From Symsagittifera roscoffensis (Eukaryota; Xenacoelomorpha; Acoela; Convolutidae), in NCBI RefSeq assembly GCF_963678635.1, contig NC_087070.1, positions 40,863,831 through 40,927,830 on the forward strand: a stretch of DNA of 64,000 nt, written 5' to 3'. Both the position numbers and the translations under genes were made by a program. The notes beneath the pieces are model-generated. The model searched no databases. It was not told the DNA's origin and saw only the letters and a program-made list of their open reading frames with translations. Positions 22,453-35,769 of this stretch are shown here, in pieces (position 1 is the stretch's first letter; the number at the start of each line of letters is the position of its first letter).

Positions 22453-22918
22453 CTTATATCTTCCTCGCGCTCCTCCGAGCTTATTTTCACCCCCCTTGCC
22501 GGATTAACCACTGGTTTCCCCCTGTCTGGGTAGGTGATCCCGTGATTCCACACTGGACTCAGAGGTCGCTCCAGTTCAACCCTGGAGTATGCATTCAGAA
22601 AACGACTATTAGACGGCTGTCCTCCGCTCTCCCTGTTTCCCCTTCTCGGATCCTGTCTGCTCCCCCCGGCTGCGTTGCCGCCCCTGGATTTGAGAACACG
22701 TGACTTAAACCCAACTTCGGACTCGATTTGTCGGTTTATCCGAATCTGTTCACTCGTTTCAATCGCTTCGTCAACTTCTGCTCTTGGTTTTCGGCTTTCG
22801 TTATTGCGAACTCCAGTCCGGCTATTGCCATCAGGGGGTAGTGAGTCGCCAAAAGCGGGGGGTTGGAAAGGGAGTCTTCTGTTTTGCGTCATGTTGGATC
22901 TGAGATTGGCCTGAAGTC
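22453..22918 (-). CDS. unidentified large gene, exon 9 (disordered linker)
   Basis: Residues about 410-565. The acceptor is ccccccgcag|GA and the donor is ATATAAG|GTCAGT (phase 2). Composition is Arg, Ser, Gly, Asn and Pro rich (for example RRLPFQPPAFGDSLPPDGNS, SRGGNAAGGSRQDPRRGNRE) with no predicted helix except a charged EEREEDIR end. It is the only long low-complexity exon and separates the two helical parts of the protein. Confidence 0.75.
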
Positions 22919-23224
22919 CTGCGGGGGGTCGATCAAAGTTGACTAAATTTTTAAAAGTTATTTTAATAAAATTTAAAATAGGAGTTCAGTTTCTTCGCGT
23001 CTTCACGCTTAATTATCATTGCTCATAACTTGAGTAAAAGTTTGACTAATTTAATTAATTTAAAATCCCCCTTGAACTGACTGGCTTTTCCACTCCGTTA
23101 GTCAATGGTCAATTGTTGTCTTACAAGATCTTGCAAGAATCGTGGTAACTTATAATTATCTTGAAAGATTCTTGCAAGGTAACCATTGTAGCGCTTTAAT
23201 ATCAAATGTCAAATTGTTGTTCAG

Positions 23225-23560
23225 ACTTTCGATACGAAAGTAACGGAATATTTGTGCTCGGGGTGGGTTTTTTTTTTCTTCAGACAAATTGCGACTTTTT
23301 AACTAGCCATTTTTGACGGAATTTTTTTATATCATTTGAAAGGTATTGTTGTCCTGAGCTCAAATTTGAAAAGATATTTCACCTGCGATTTTTTTTCGTA
23401 AAGTTATGGGGGTTTAAAGCTTGCCATTTTGGCCAATTCGGGACAATTAACGAGCGATATATTTTGCGCTATTAACGCGTAAGCGGAGAGTTAAAATTGG
23501 TTGAAAGAAGCTTATTTGCGATAATTGATTTGTTACAAGGAGCGAAATCTATTCTTTTTT
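23225..23560. repeat. dispersed repeat family with ACGCGTTAATAGCGC core
   Basis: The same sequence, inverted, lies at about 60985-61315 (shared: tttcgatacgaaagtaac, ctagccatttttgacggaa, gcgctattaacgcgtaagcgg). Weaker copies are near 13850-14200 and 60580-60880. No ORF; transposable origin is likely. Confidence 0.7.
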
Positions 23561-23749
23561 ACTTTAAATGGCGTGTGGGGGGATAATTTTTAGGTAAAAA
23601 ATTCAAGTTTTAGATTTTTTTTTCATTTTCTAAGACGGATTACGAGCAGTCTTGGCTTCGTCGAAATTACACCAAATTACACTAAATCGTCGAAATTACA
23701 CAATTTAGGAAAAAAAGACGGGTAGTCTCAAGCAGATAAAGTATTATAC

Positions 23750-23893
23750 CGAGCAGTTGTCGTGAGCAGAACAGTCCCATGTAGGCCTCTGCCTCGTGTT
23801 TGCGCAGGAAACACCCCTCGTACAGTGATGCCATGAAGTACTCTGCGAAGGAGAAGATCTCCTCCGGGTCATCCTGGTTGTCCAGACTCTGGT
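23750..23893 (-). CDS. unidentified large gene, exon 8
   Basis: Residues about 363-410. The acceptor is gattgacag|AC and the donor is CTGCTCG|GTATAA (phase 1). It reads DQSLDNQDDPEEIFSFAEYF, then MASLYEGCFLRKHEAEAYMG and LFCSRQLL. Acidic start, then a helical segment. Confidence 0.75.
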
Positions 23894-24432
23894 CTGTCAA
23901 TCAACAGGTGCACAATTAATGTTTGTCAGATCTTAAGTGTCTCAAATAATTCTAATTGCTCTTCAATATCGAAAAAAGACGTTAAAATTTAGTTATGCCA
24001 GAATTTTGATAACACATAACGAATATACAGAAATATTTTCAAAGAAAAAGAACAACAAATGTGTTATATGTTAGTCAGATCTAATCTAATCCAATAAGTC
24101 TAAATGCTCTTCACGGTCGAAAAAAGAAAAAAGATTGTTAAAATGTTGGCAACGATTTTGATAACACACGTAAAAATTCTGAACAGACAGAAATAATATA
24201 AAGAAAATAGCAGCGAAAGTGTTATATTTGACAGATTTTGAAAAACAGGGTTAAATACTGGACGTCCCGGTAAAATAGTATCTGCTCGTAACAATCAAAA
24301 ATTCAGTATATTCGCTACTTTCATTAAATTTTTTCTGTCATAAAAGTTTGCCGTTTTCTTTTTGAAATTGACTGATGATTTGAGGAGTTTCAGAATTGAC
24401 TGGTGATTCAAGGAGTGTTAGATTTGACTGAC

Positions 24433-24530
24433 CTATGAAATAGCACTCGTACTGTTTCTGACCTCTCCGGTACTCTCGCGAGTCCACGTCTAGAAGGAAT
24501 ATCATCTCACTCGACACTTTCTGGGCACCC
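24433..24530 (-). CDS. unidentified large gene, exon 7
   Basis: Residues about 330-362. The acceptor is ggtctgttcag|G and the donor is TTTCATAG|GTCAGT (phase 1). It reads GAQKVSSEMIFLLDVDSREY, then RRGQKQYECYFI. The exon upstream in gene order lies 10.9 kb away, beyond the 289-bp satellite. Confidence 0.7.
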
Positions 24531-24539
24531 CTGAACAGA

Positions 24540-25690
24540 CCAAATTAAACCTGGCCCTTGGATCTTGGAAAAGCACCAAATAGCTTTCTACGCTGTCTAC
24601 CAAGTGGTGTCTTCAAAAAAAGCTATATTGTCAGATAGAAGTTGTGTATCAAGGATATCGAAAACATCGAAGTTCCTTGTAAAATTATTGTCAAAATGGA
24701 GAGTTTCTTCCTCTCAGTTAATTTTGACAAACCGAAATTTCGCAACTATCTATACAAACTGAACGGTGTAAACAAGATGCAAAAATGGGTATTCGGCTCT
24801 TTTTCATGTGGTGTAGATACGTAACATTACCATTAGATATACTTATTTTACAGTATTTTGTAATGTATGATGACCATCAGGACCAACTTAATTGTTAACC
24901 TGAACTGAACTTGGTGCCAGTAGCCACTGTGTACGGGTTGATTTTTAGTTGAATCTTTCAAGTATTGTTATAAAGTTAACTGATAGGGAGTACTGGATGC
25001 ACATACTTCCACATGGCGTAGTCACAGACAGAATCGAGCTATCGCGGCCTAGACGTCTTTGGGAACGACCCACCCCTGGAATCTCCGGTACCTTGGAAGA
25101 TGGGGCCCAATTAATGGTGATAGCAAAAAAAAACAAAAAGATGTAAGAGATCTTTTGGATGAGAATGCTGTAGCAGAAAATACATATCTCACGTTGAAGA
25201 AAACTGAAGATGCGGCGTCAAGGACCAAGAAAAATGGGAGAAACAACGCGGCAAAAACAAAACGGAGAGAAGAATAAACCCGGCGAGCAGATGAGGAGAA
25301 GGGGCTATGCAGAGGGGGCACCCGGGCTGAATCGGATAAGAGATTGGAATCAAATTTAATCTTGTTCCTGTGGATGCAAGGCCGAGTGTTTTTAACCAAC
25401 ACTACTCACAAAACAAGATTGTGGATATTAACTTTTCACAGCTGTGGAAGTGCCATCGGATGCGTTCTTGAAAAAAAATGTCATAAGACGGGGATTTGCG
25501 ATATTTGGAAGAAAGTTCAGAAAGAACGAGAGTATGGAATCATTCTTCGGAGCACTGAGCAATCTGACGCAGGCGTTTGATCTGCGACCGAAAAAAGAAT
25601 CAATTGTGTGAGCTTTTACATATCTAATAAGATGAACAATTAAATTCGAAAGCAGTTGTGTATGGAAACTTGCGGTTGTAGGAGAAAAAA
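24540..25690. other. left flank of the 289-bp satellite
   Basis: Unique-looking sequence with several short plus-strand ORFs (24565-24824, 25059-25277, 25344-25580) rich in Lys/Glu/Arg, such as RKNGRNNAAKTKRREE-like text. It may be the remains of the element in which the satellite arose. There are no long terminal repeats that I can match to the right flank. Confidence 0.35.
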
Positions 25691-25699
25691 GGAGCTCGT

Positions 25700-28600
25700 T
25701 TACAAAAAGGAATATGGCGAAAACATAAAGCAGTCTATGCCAAGACCAGAAATCGAAAGTATTAGAGAAATCGAAAAATTGTTTTGTGCTCTATTCCGAA
25801 GACAGCAGTACGGTGAGAATGGAATGCTCAAAATGCAGAAGACAGGAAAACACTGTGGCATTCTCATCAAAGGAGAAGAAACTGTGTCAGGAGCCGATAA
25901 CAGTAGAGACTCAAACAGAAATGTGAACGCAGGAGGTAGCCAAGATTTGGAGTTGCCAAGTAAGGGGGTTATTACTATCATCAAAGGAACAACCTCAAAT
26001 ATGGGGAAAACATAAAACAGTCTATGCCAAGACCAGAAATCGAAAGTATTAGAGATATCGAAAATATGTTTTGTGCTCTATTCTGAAGAGAGCAATACGG
26101 TGAGAATAGAATGCACACAATGCAGAAGACAGGAAAACACTGAGGCATTCTCATCAAAGGAGAAGAAACTGTGTCAGGAGCCAATAATTGTGGGGGAATC
26201 AAACAGAAATGTGAACGCAGGAGGTAAGTCAAGATTGGGAGTTGCCAAGTAAGGGGGTTATTACTATCATCAAAGGAACAACCTCAAATATGGGGAAAAC
26301 ATAAAACAGTCTATGCCAAGACCAGAAATCGAAAGTATTAGAGAAATCGAAAATATGTTTTGTGCTCTATTCTGAAGAGAGCAATACGGTGAGAATAGAA
26401 TGCACACAATGCAGAAGACAGGAAAACACTGAGGCATTCTCATCAAAGGAGAAGAAACTGTGTCAGGAGCCAATAACTGTGGGGGAATCAAAGAGAAATG
26501 TGAACGCAGGAGGTAAGCCAAGATATGGAGTTGCCAAGTAAGGGGGTTATTACTATCATCAAATGAACAACCTCAAATATGGGGAAAACATAAAACAGTC
26601 TATGCCAAGACCAGAAATCGAAAGTATTAGAGAAATCGAAAAATTGTTTTGTGCTCTATTCCGAAGAGAGCAGTACGGTGAGAATGGAATGCCCACAATG
26701 CAGAAGACAGGAAAACACTGTGGCATTCTCATCAAAGGAGAAGAAACTGTGTCAGGAGCCGATAACAGTAGAGACTCAAACAGAAATGTGAACGCAGGAG
26801 GTAAGCCAAGATTTGGAGTTGCCAAGTAAGGGGGTTATTACTATCATCAAAGGAACAACCTCAAATATGGGAAAAACATAAAACAGTCTATGCCAAGACC
26901 AGAAATCGAAAGTATTAGAGAAATCGAAAATATGTTTTGTGCTCTATTCTGAAGAGAGCAATACGATGAGAATAGAATGCACACAATGCAGAAGACAGGA
27001 AAACACTGTGGCATTCTCATCAAAGGAGAAGAAACTGTGTCAGGAGCCGATAACAGTAGAGACTCAAACAGAAATGTGAACGCAGGAGGTAGCCAAGATT
27101 TGGAGTTGCCAAGTAAGGGGGTTATTACTATCATCAAAGGAACAACCTCAAATATGGGGAAAACATAAAACAGTCTATGCCAAGACCAGAAATCGAAAGT
27201 ATTAGAGATATCGAAAATATGTTTTGTGCTCTATTCTGAAGAGAGCAATACGGTGAGAATAGAATGCACACAATGCAGAAGACAGGAAAACACTGAGGCA
27301 TTCTCATCAAAGGAGAAGAAACTGTGTCAGGAGCCAATAATTGTGGGGGAATCAAACAGAAATGTGAACGCAGGAGGTAAGTCAAGATTGGGAGTTGCCA
27401 AGTAAGGGGGTTATTACTATCATCAAAGGAACAACCTCAAATATGGGGAAAACATAAAACAGTCTATGCCAAGACCAGAAATCGAAAGTATTAGAGAAAT
27501 CGAAAATATGTTTTGTGCTCTATTCTGAAGAGAGCAATACGGTGAGAATAGAATGCACACAATGCAGAAGACAGGAAAACACTGAGGCATTCTCATCAAA
27601 GGAGAAGAAACTGTGTCAGGAGCCAATAACTGTGGGGGAATCAAAGAGAAATGTGAACGCAGGAGGTAAGCCAAGATTTGGAGTTGCCAAGTAAGGGGGT
27701 TATTACTATCATCAAATGAACAACCTCAAATATGGGGAAAACATAAAACAGTCTATGCCAAGACCAGAAATCGAAAGTATTAGAGAAATCGAAAAATTGT
27801 TTTGTGCTCTATTCCGAAGAGAGCAGTACGGTGAGAATGGAATGCCCACAATGCAGAAGACAGGAAAACACTGTGGCATTCTCATCAAAGGAGAAGAAAC
27901 TGTGTCAGGAGCCGATAACAGTATAGACTCAAACAGAAATGTGAACGCAGGAGGTAAGTCAAGATTGGGAGTTGCCAAGTAAGGGGGTTATTACTATCAT
28001 CAAAGGAACAACCCCAAATATGGGGAAAACATAAAACAGTCTATGCCAAGACCAGAAATCGAAAGTATTAGAGAAATCGAAAATATGTTTTGTGCTCTAT
28101 TCTGAAGAGAGCAATACGGTGAGAATAGAATGCACACAATGCAGAAGACAGGAAAACACTGAGGCATTCTCATCAAAGGAGAAGAAACTGTGTCAGGAGC
28201 CAATAACTGTGGGGGAATCAAAGAGAAATGTGAACGCAGGAGGTAAGCCAAGATTTGGAGTTGCCAAGTAAGGGGGTTATTACTATCATCAAATGAACAA
28301 CCTCAAATATGGGGAAAACATAAAACAGTCTATGCCAAGACCAGAAATCGAAAGTATTAGAGAAATCGAAAAATTGTTTTGTGCTCTATTCCGAAGAGAG
28401 CAGTACGGTGAGAATGGAATGCCCACAATGCAGAAGACAGGAAAACACTGTGGCATTCTCATCAAAGGAGAAGAAACTGTGTCAGGAGCCGATAACAGTA
28501 GAGACTCAAACAGAAATGTGAACGCAGGAGGTAAGCCAAGATTTGGAGTTGCCAAGTAAGGGGTTATTACTATCATCAAAGGAACAACCTCAAATATGGG

Positions 28601-31600
28601 GAAAATATAAAACAGTCTATGCCAAGACCAGAAATCGAAAGTATTAGAGAAATCGAAAATATGTTTTGTGCTCTATTCTGAAGAGAGCAATACGATGAGA
28701 ATAGAATGCACACAATGCAGAAGACAGGAAAACACTGAGGCATTCTCATCAAAGGAGAAGAAATTGTGTCAGGAGCCAATAACTGTGGGGGAATCAAACA
28801 GAAATGTGAACGCAGGAGGTAAGCCAAGATTGGGAGTTGCCAAGTAAGGGGGTTATTACTATCATCAAAGGAACAACCTCAAATATGGGGAAAACATAAA
28901 ACAGTCTATGCCAAGACCAGAAATCGAAAGTATTAGAGAAATCGAAAATATGTTTTGTGCTCTATTCCTAAGAGAGCAATACGGTGAGAATAGAATGCAC
29001 ACAATGCAGAAGACAGGAAAACACTGAGGCATTCTCATCAAAGGAGAAGAAACTGTGTCAGGAGCCAATAACTGTGGGGGAATCAAAGAGAAATGTGAAC
29101 GCAGGAGGTAAGCCAAGATTTGGAGTTGCCAAGTAAGGGGGTTATTACTATCATCAAATGAACAACCTCAAATATGGGGAAAACATAAAACAGTCTATGC
29201 CAAGACCAGAAATCGAAAGTATTAGAGAAATCGAAAATATGTTTTGTGCTCTATTCTGAAGAGAGCAATACGGTGAGAATAGAATGCACACAATGCAGAA
29301 GACAGGAAAACACTGAGGCATTCTCATCAAAGGAGAAGAAACTGTGTCAGGAGCCAATAACTGTGGGGGAATCAAACAGAAATGTGAACGCAGGAGGTAA
29401 GCCAAGATTGGGAGTTGCCAAGTAAGGGGGTTATTACTATCATCAAAGGAACAACCTCAAATATGGGGAAAACATAAAACAGTCTATGCCAAGACCAGAA
29501 ATCGAAAGTATTAGAGAAATCGAAAATATGTTTTGTGCTCTATTCTGAAGAGAGCAATACGGTGAGAATAGAATGCACACAATGCAGAAGACAGGAAAAC
29601 ACTGAGGCATTCTCATCAAAGGAGAAGAAACTGTGTCAGGAGCCAATAACTGCGGGGGAATCAAACAGAAATGTGAACGCAGGAGGTAAGCCAAGATTTG
29701 GAGTTGCCAAGTAAGGGGGTTATTACTATCATCAAAGGAACAACCTCAAATATGGGGAAAACATAAAACAGTCTATGCCAAAACCAGAAATCGAAAGTAT
29801 TAGAGAAATCGAATATGTTTTGTGCTCTATTCTGAAGAGAGCAATACGGTGAGAATAGAATGCACAAAATGCAGAAGACAGGAAAACACTGAGGCATTCT
29901 CATCAAAGGAGAAGAAATTGTGTCAGGAGCCAATAACTGTGGGGGAATCAAACAGAAATGTGAACGCAGGAGGTAAGCCAAGATTGGGAGTTGCCAAGTA
30001 AGGGGGTTATTACTATCATCAAAGGAACAACCTCAAATATGGGGAAAACATAAAACAGTCTATGCCAAGACCAGAAATCGAAAGTGTTAGAGAAATCGAA
30101 AATATGTTTTGTGCTCTATTCTGAAGAGAGCAATACGGTGAGAATAGAATGCACACAATGCAGAAGACAGGAAAACACTGAGGCATTCTCATCAAAGGAG
30201 AAGAAATTGTGTCAGGAGCCAATAACTGTGGGGGAATCAAACAGAAATGTGAACGCAGGAGGTAAGCCAAGATTGGGAGTTGCCAAGTAAGGGGGTTATT
30301 ACTATCATCAAAGGAACAACCTCAAATATGGGGAAAACATAAAACAGTCTATGCCAAGACCAGAAATCGAAAGTATTAGAGAAATCGAAAATATGTTTTG
30401 TGCTCTATTCTGAAGAAAGCAATACGGTGAGAATAGAATGCACACAATGCAGAAGACAGGAAAACACTGAGGCATTCTCATCAAAGGAGAAGAAACTGTG
30501 TCAGGAGCCAATAACTGTGGGGGAATCAAACAAAAATGTGAACGCAGGAGGTAAGCCAAGATTTGGAGTTGCCAAGTAAGGGGGTTATTACTATCATCAA
30601 AGGAACAACCTCAAATATGGGGAAAACATAAAACAGTCTATGCCAAGACCAGAAATCGAAAGTATTATAGAAATCGAAAATATGTTTTGTGCTCTATTCT
30701 GAAGAGAGCAATACGGTGAAAATAGAATGCACACAATGCAGAAGACAGGAAAACACTGAGGCATTCTCATCACAGGAGAAGAAACTGTGTCAGGAGCCAA
30801 TAACTGTGGGGGAATCAAACAGAAATGTGAACGCAGGAGGTAAGCCAAGATTGGGAGTTGCCAAGTAAGGGGGTTATTACTATCATCAAAAAAACAAATT
30901 CAAATGTGGGGAAAATATAAAACAGTCTATGCCAAGACCAACAACGAAAGTATTAGAGAAATCGAAAAATTGTTTTGTGCTCTATTCTGAAGAAAGCAAT
31001 ACGGTGAGAATAGAATGCACACAATGCAGAAGACAGGAAAACACTGAGGCATTCTCATCAAAGGAGAAGAAACTGTGTCAGGAGCCAATAACTGTGGGGG
31101 AATCAAAGAGAAATGTGAACGCAGGAGGTAAGTCAAGATTTGGAGTTGCCAAGTAAGGGGGTTATTACTATCATCAAATGAACAACCTCAAATATGGGGA
31201 AAACATAAAACAGTCTATGCCAAGACCAGAAATCGAAAGTATTAGAGAAATCGAAAATATGTTTTGTGCTCTATTCTGAAGAGAGCAATACGGTGAGAAT
31301 AGAATGCACACAATGCAGAAGACAGGAAAACACTGAGGCATTCTCATCAAAGGAGAAGAAACTGTGTCAGGAGCCAATAACTGTGGGGGAATCAAACAGA
31401 AATGTGAACGCAGGAGGTAAGCCAAGATTGGGAGTTGCCAAGTAAGGGGGTTATTACTATCATCAAAGGAACAACCTCAAATATGGGGAAAACATAAAAC
31501 AGTCTATGCCAAGACCAGAAATCGAAAGTATTAGAGAAATCGAAAATATGTTTTGTGCTCTATTCTGAAGAGAGCAATACGGTGAGAATAGAATGCACAC

Positions 31601-34051
31601 AATGCAGAAGACAGGAAAACACTGAGGCATTCTCATCAAAGGAGAAGAAACTGTGTCAGGAGCCAATAACTGTGGGGGAATCAAACAGAAATGTGAACGC
31701 AGGAGGTAAGCCAAGATTTGGAGTTGCCAAGTAAGGGGGTTATTACTATCATCAAAGGAACAACCTCAAATGTGGGGAAAACATAAAACAGTCTATGCCA
31801 AGACCAATAATCGAAAGTATTAGAGAAATCGAAAAATTGTTTTGTGCTCTACTCCGAAGAGAGCAGTACGGTGAGAATGGAATGCTCACAATGCAGAAGA
31901 CAGGAAAACACTGTGGCATTCTCATCAAAGGAGAAGAAACTGTGTCAGGAGCCGATAACAGTAGAGACTCAAACAGAAATGTGAACGCAGGAGGTAAGCC
32001 AAGATTTGGAGTTGCCAAGTAAGGGGTTATTACTATCATCAAAGGAACAACCTCAAATATGGGGAAAACATAAAACAGTCTATGCCAAGACCAGAAATCG
32101 AAAGTATTAGAGAAATCGAAAATATGTTTTGTGCTCTATTCTGAAGAGAGCAATACGGTGAGAATAGAATGCACACAATGCAGAAGACAGGAAAACACTG
32201 AGGCATTCTCATCAAAGGAGAAGAAACTGTGTCAGGAGCCAATAACTGTGGGGGAATCAAAGAGAAATGTGAACGCAGGAGGTAAGTCAAGATTTGGAGT
32301 TGCCAAGTAAGGGGGTTATTACTATCATCAAATGAACAACCTCAAATATGGGGAAAACATAAAACAGTCTATGCCAAGACCAGAAATCGAAAGTATTAGA
32401 GAAATCGAAAATATGTTTTGTGCTCTATTCTGAAGAGAGCAATACGGTGAGAATAGAATGCACACAATGCAGAAGACAGGAAAACACTGAGGCATTCTCA
32501 TCAAAGGAGAAGAAACTGTGTCAGGAGCCAATAACTGTGGGGGAATCAAACAGAAATGTGAACGCAGGAGGTAAGCCAAGATTGGGAGTTGCCAAGTAAG
32601 GGGGTTATTACTATCATCAAAGGAACAACCTCAAATATGGGGAAAACATAAAACAGTCTATGCCAAGACCAGAAATCGAAAGTATTAGAGAAATCGAAAA
32701 TATGTTTTGTGCTCTATTCTGAAGAGAGCAATACGGTGAGAATAGAATGCACACAATGCAGAAGACAGGAAAACACTGAGGCATTCTCATCAAAGGAGAA
32801 GAAACTGTGTCAGGAGCCAATAACTGTGGGGGAATCAAACAGAAATGTGAACGCGGAGGTAAGCCAAGATTTGGAGTTGCCAAGTAAGGGGGTTATTACT
32901 ATCATCAAAGGAACAACCTCAAATGTGGGGAAAACATAAAACAGTCTATGCCAAGACCAATAATCGAAAGTATTAGAGAAATCGAAAAATTGTTTTGTGC
33001 TCTACTCCGAAGAGAGCAGTACGGTGAGAATGGAATGCTCACAATGCAGAAGACAGGAAAACACTGTGGCATTCTCATCAAAGGAGAAGAAACTGTGTCA
33101 GGAGCCGATAACAGTAGAGACTCAAACAGAAATGTGAACGCAGGAGGTAAGCCAAGATTTGGAGTTGCCAAGTAAGGGGTTATTACTATCATCAAAGGAA
33201 CAACCTCAAATATGGGGAAAACATAAAACAGTCTACGCCAAGACCAGAAATCGAAAGTATTAGAGAAATCGAAAATATGTTTTGTGCTCTATTCTGAAGA
33301 GAGCAATACGGTGAGAATAGAATGCACACAATGCAGAAGACAGGAAAACACTGAGGCATTCTCATCAAAGGAGAAGAAACTGTGTCAGGAGCCAATAACT
33401 GTGGGGGAATCAAACAGAAATGTGAACGCAGGAGGTAAGCCAAGATTTGGAGTTACCAAGTAAGGGGGTTATTACTATCATCAAAGGAACAACCTCAAAT
33501 ATGGGGAAATCATAAAACAGTCTATGCCAAGACCAGAAATCGAAAGTATTAGAGAAATCGAAAATATGTTTTGTGCTCTATTCTGAAGAGAGCAATACGG
33601 TGAAAATAGAATGCACACAATGCAGAAGACAGGAAAACACTGAGGCATTCTCATCAAAGGAGAAGAAACTGTGTCAGGAGCCAATAACTGTGGGGGAATC
33701 AAACAGAAATGTGAACGCAGGAGGTAAGCCAAGATTGGGAGTTGCCAAGTAAGGGGGTTATTACTATCATCAAAAAAACAACTTCAAATGTGGGGAAAAT
33801 ATAAAACAGTCTATGCCAAGACCAACAACGAAAGTATTAGAGAAATCGAAAAAATGTTTTGTGCTCTATTCTGAAGAAAGCAATACGGTGAGAATAGAAT
33901 GCACACAATGCAGAAGACAGGAAAACACTGAAGCATTCTCATCAAAGGAGAAGAAACTGTGTCAGGAGCCAATAACTGTGGGGGAATCAAACAGAAATGT
34001 GAACGCAGGAGGTAAGCCAAGATTGGGAGTTGCCAAAAAGGGGGTTATTAC
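25700..34051. repeat. 289-bp satellite, about 29 tandem copies
   Basis: About 29 contiguous units with lengths 287-289 bases (unit starts 25981, 26270, 26559, 26847 and so on), mostly over 95% alike, lying in intron 6 of the large gene. Two main unit types differ by linked changes: type A has ttccgaagagag, ctgtggcatt and gataacagtagagactc; type B has ttctgaagagag, ctgaggcatt and aataactgtgggggaatc. Type A or A-like units start near 25700, 26559, 27712, 28289, 31752 and 32905; the unit at 26847 is a hybrid. Because 289 is not a multiple of 3 there is no continuous reading frame, and the 83-96-aa ORFs in every unit are by-products. Confidence 0.95.
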
Positions 34052-34800
34052 TACTTACACGCCTGAGCTGACAACATCAAAATGAGGTCATCAGGAGCAC
34101 CATCGAAGGAAGATTCAGATGAGTTACCGGGCACAAGTGTTCTAATTGGACAAAAACCAAACTCGAGCCAAATGCAACTGTTTACGAGACCACTGAGGGA
34201 GCGTAAGCTACCAAAGTTTTCGAGAGAACGAATTTTTAACCAGTGCAGTGTCAGTAGAAAAGCAAAAAAAAGTTCTTACGATCACTACAAACTCAAACGA
34301 GGACAAAAATGAGTAGCCAATAGCAGCGCCAAGAGCAGCTAGCGGCGAGCACGTTTAGCCGACCATGGAGAGGAGCGAATTAAGGAGAGTGCACACTAAA
34401 AAACAGTGTTAGTCCCAAAACAATATCAAGCCCAAGAAGTAAAGCGCGAAATGAAAAGGTTCTAAATTTACTGGGGGAGATTCTTCACAAGATAAAGATA
34501 ACTTTCAGGGCTTAGATGGAGACGGGTAATTTTGTGCATGTGGTTACGTGTTCCTAAGGCGTGACTTTAAATTGGTTTTGACTTTATGCGTTGGCTGGAG
34601 ACGCGCATTAAAACAGCGGAAAGAATCCCACTCTGGGTAAACAAGTGGATTTTGCCCAGGAGGCATCACCAAGGAAACGGGAGGCAATCTACCAAGCGGG
34701 AGGAGATTACCTAGACCGAGTTGGTGGAGATTCGTCAATTTCAGTCTCAATAACCAGACGGGTTCGGGCTAAAACTCTTAATTAGACGAACAGCTAAGTC
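34052..34800. other. right flank of the 289-bp satellite
   Basis: The last unit loses its TAAG and reads out of the array to 34085. An overlapping ORF (34082-34312, ATGA overlap) contains TRPLRERKLPKFSRERI, resembling the basic RERKPP-type strings found in some retrotransposon polyproteins. A more GC-rich segment with purine-rich text follows to about 34800. Probably transposon-derived; no gene is called. Confidence 0.35.
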
Positions 34801-35410
34801 TATCAGACTCATATACGCCAATGGCTAGGATTGGAAACGGGAAATTTTGCCAATTTGAATCACAGAGTCGGACGCACCACCGGTCCTGATGGTGAAAAAA
34901 CAGCAAAATATGCGTAAAAATAGTGAGAATTTTTAAAAGAATTAGAAAATACTTCGATTTGGAGCGGAAACATGAAGATTGAAAACGGAGGATACAAACT
35001 GTTCAAAGTAGGATCACATTGTTCGATTTAATACAAAAATTGGAGACTAGTCAGGCTATGGTGAACATATTTGATTTCCATACTTAGCTGCGCAAAAGCC
35101 CTAGGTACACCAAAAATTAATTTGATTATATGAGTTGGAGCGGGGGAGAGAAAAACAGCCGAGCATTCAAAGGTTTCATTAGGCAGAATTCGAAAAATTC
35201 AAAGAGCTGACCTAAAATTGTCGACAAATTTTTCAAAAAAACACCCAATTTTTTCCACTCTTTTCAAGAAATACAGAGTAATTCGTTTCGTGGGACAATT
35301 TTCCAACTAAAAAAAGATCAAAAAATCATTTGAAAAGAATCTATTACACTTTGTGGGCATCCAAAAAGTGCATATCACAATGAAATTATTTTGTTAATAG
35401 TAACAATTAC

Positions 35411-35534
35411 TTGGCGGCGTTTGTGACTTCGTCGAGTATGAGCTGTTCATTCTGCACGATGAAGTCAGGCGAGAAGAAGCGGTCAGTCTCGAACGAAGTG
35501 TATCCTCCACAGTCCTCGTTCTCAATGTAGAGAC
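35411..35534 (-). CDS. unidentified large gene, exon 6
   Basis: Residues about 289-329. The acceptor is cgtttatag|GT and the donor is GCCAA|GTAATT (phase 2). It reads LYIENEDCGGYTSFETDRFF, then SPDFIVQNEQLILDEVTNAA. Joins exon 7 in frame across the satellite-bearing intron. Confidence 0.7.
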
Positions 35535-35769
35535 CTATAAACGAGGGGCCGATCTAGCATTTTCTTTGAAAACTTTGAAGATGAAAACTTTGAAGATGAA
35601 ATCTTTTTTTTACGTCAACCAAAATGATTTTACAATTTTCCGAGATCTACCAACTTGCTTTTTTGCAACATTTTCTGCTGTGTAAATGTGTTTTTGAAAA
35701 AAAAAAAAAACAAGCCAAACATGCCATTTTTGTGCTTTTTTGGAAGTGTTTGACCTAAAAAGGGCACCT

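Noticed and set aside
25981-33732. 83-residue minus-strand ORF present in nearly every 289-bp unit
   Set aside because: Unit length is not a multiple of three, type A units are open on both strands, and differences between units show no sign of codon constraint. Best explained as chance.
24540-34800. One large LTR retrotransposon containing the 289-bp array
   Set aside because: I looked for matching long terminal repeats on both sides of the array and found none; a transposon origin stays only a suggestion.
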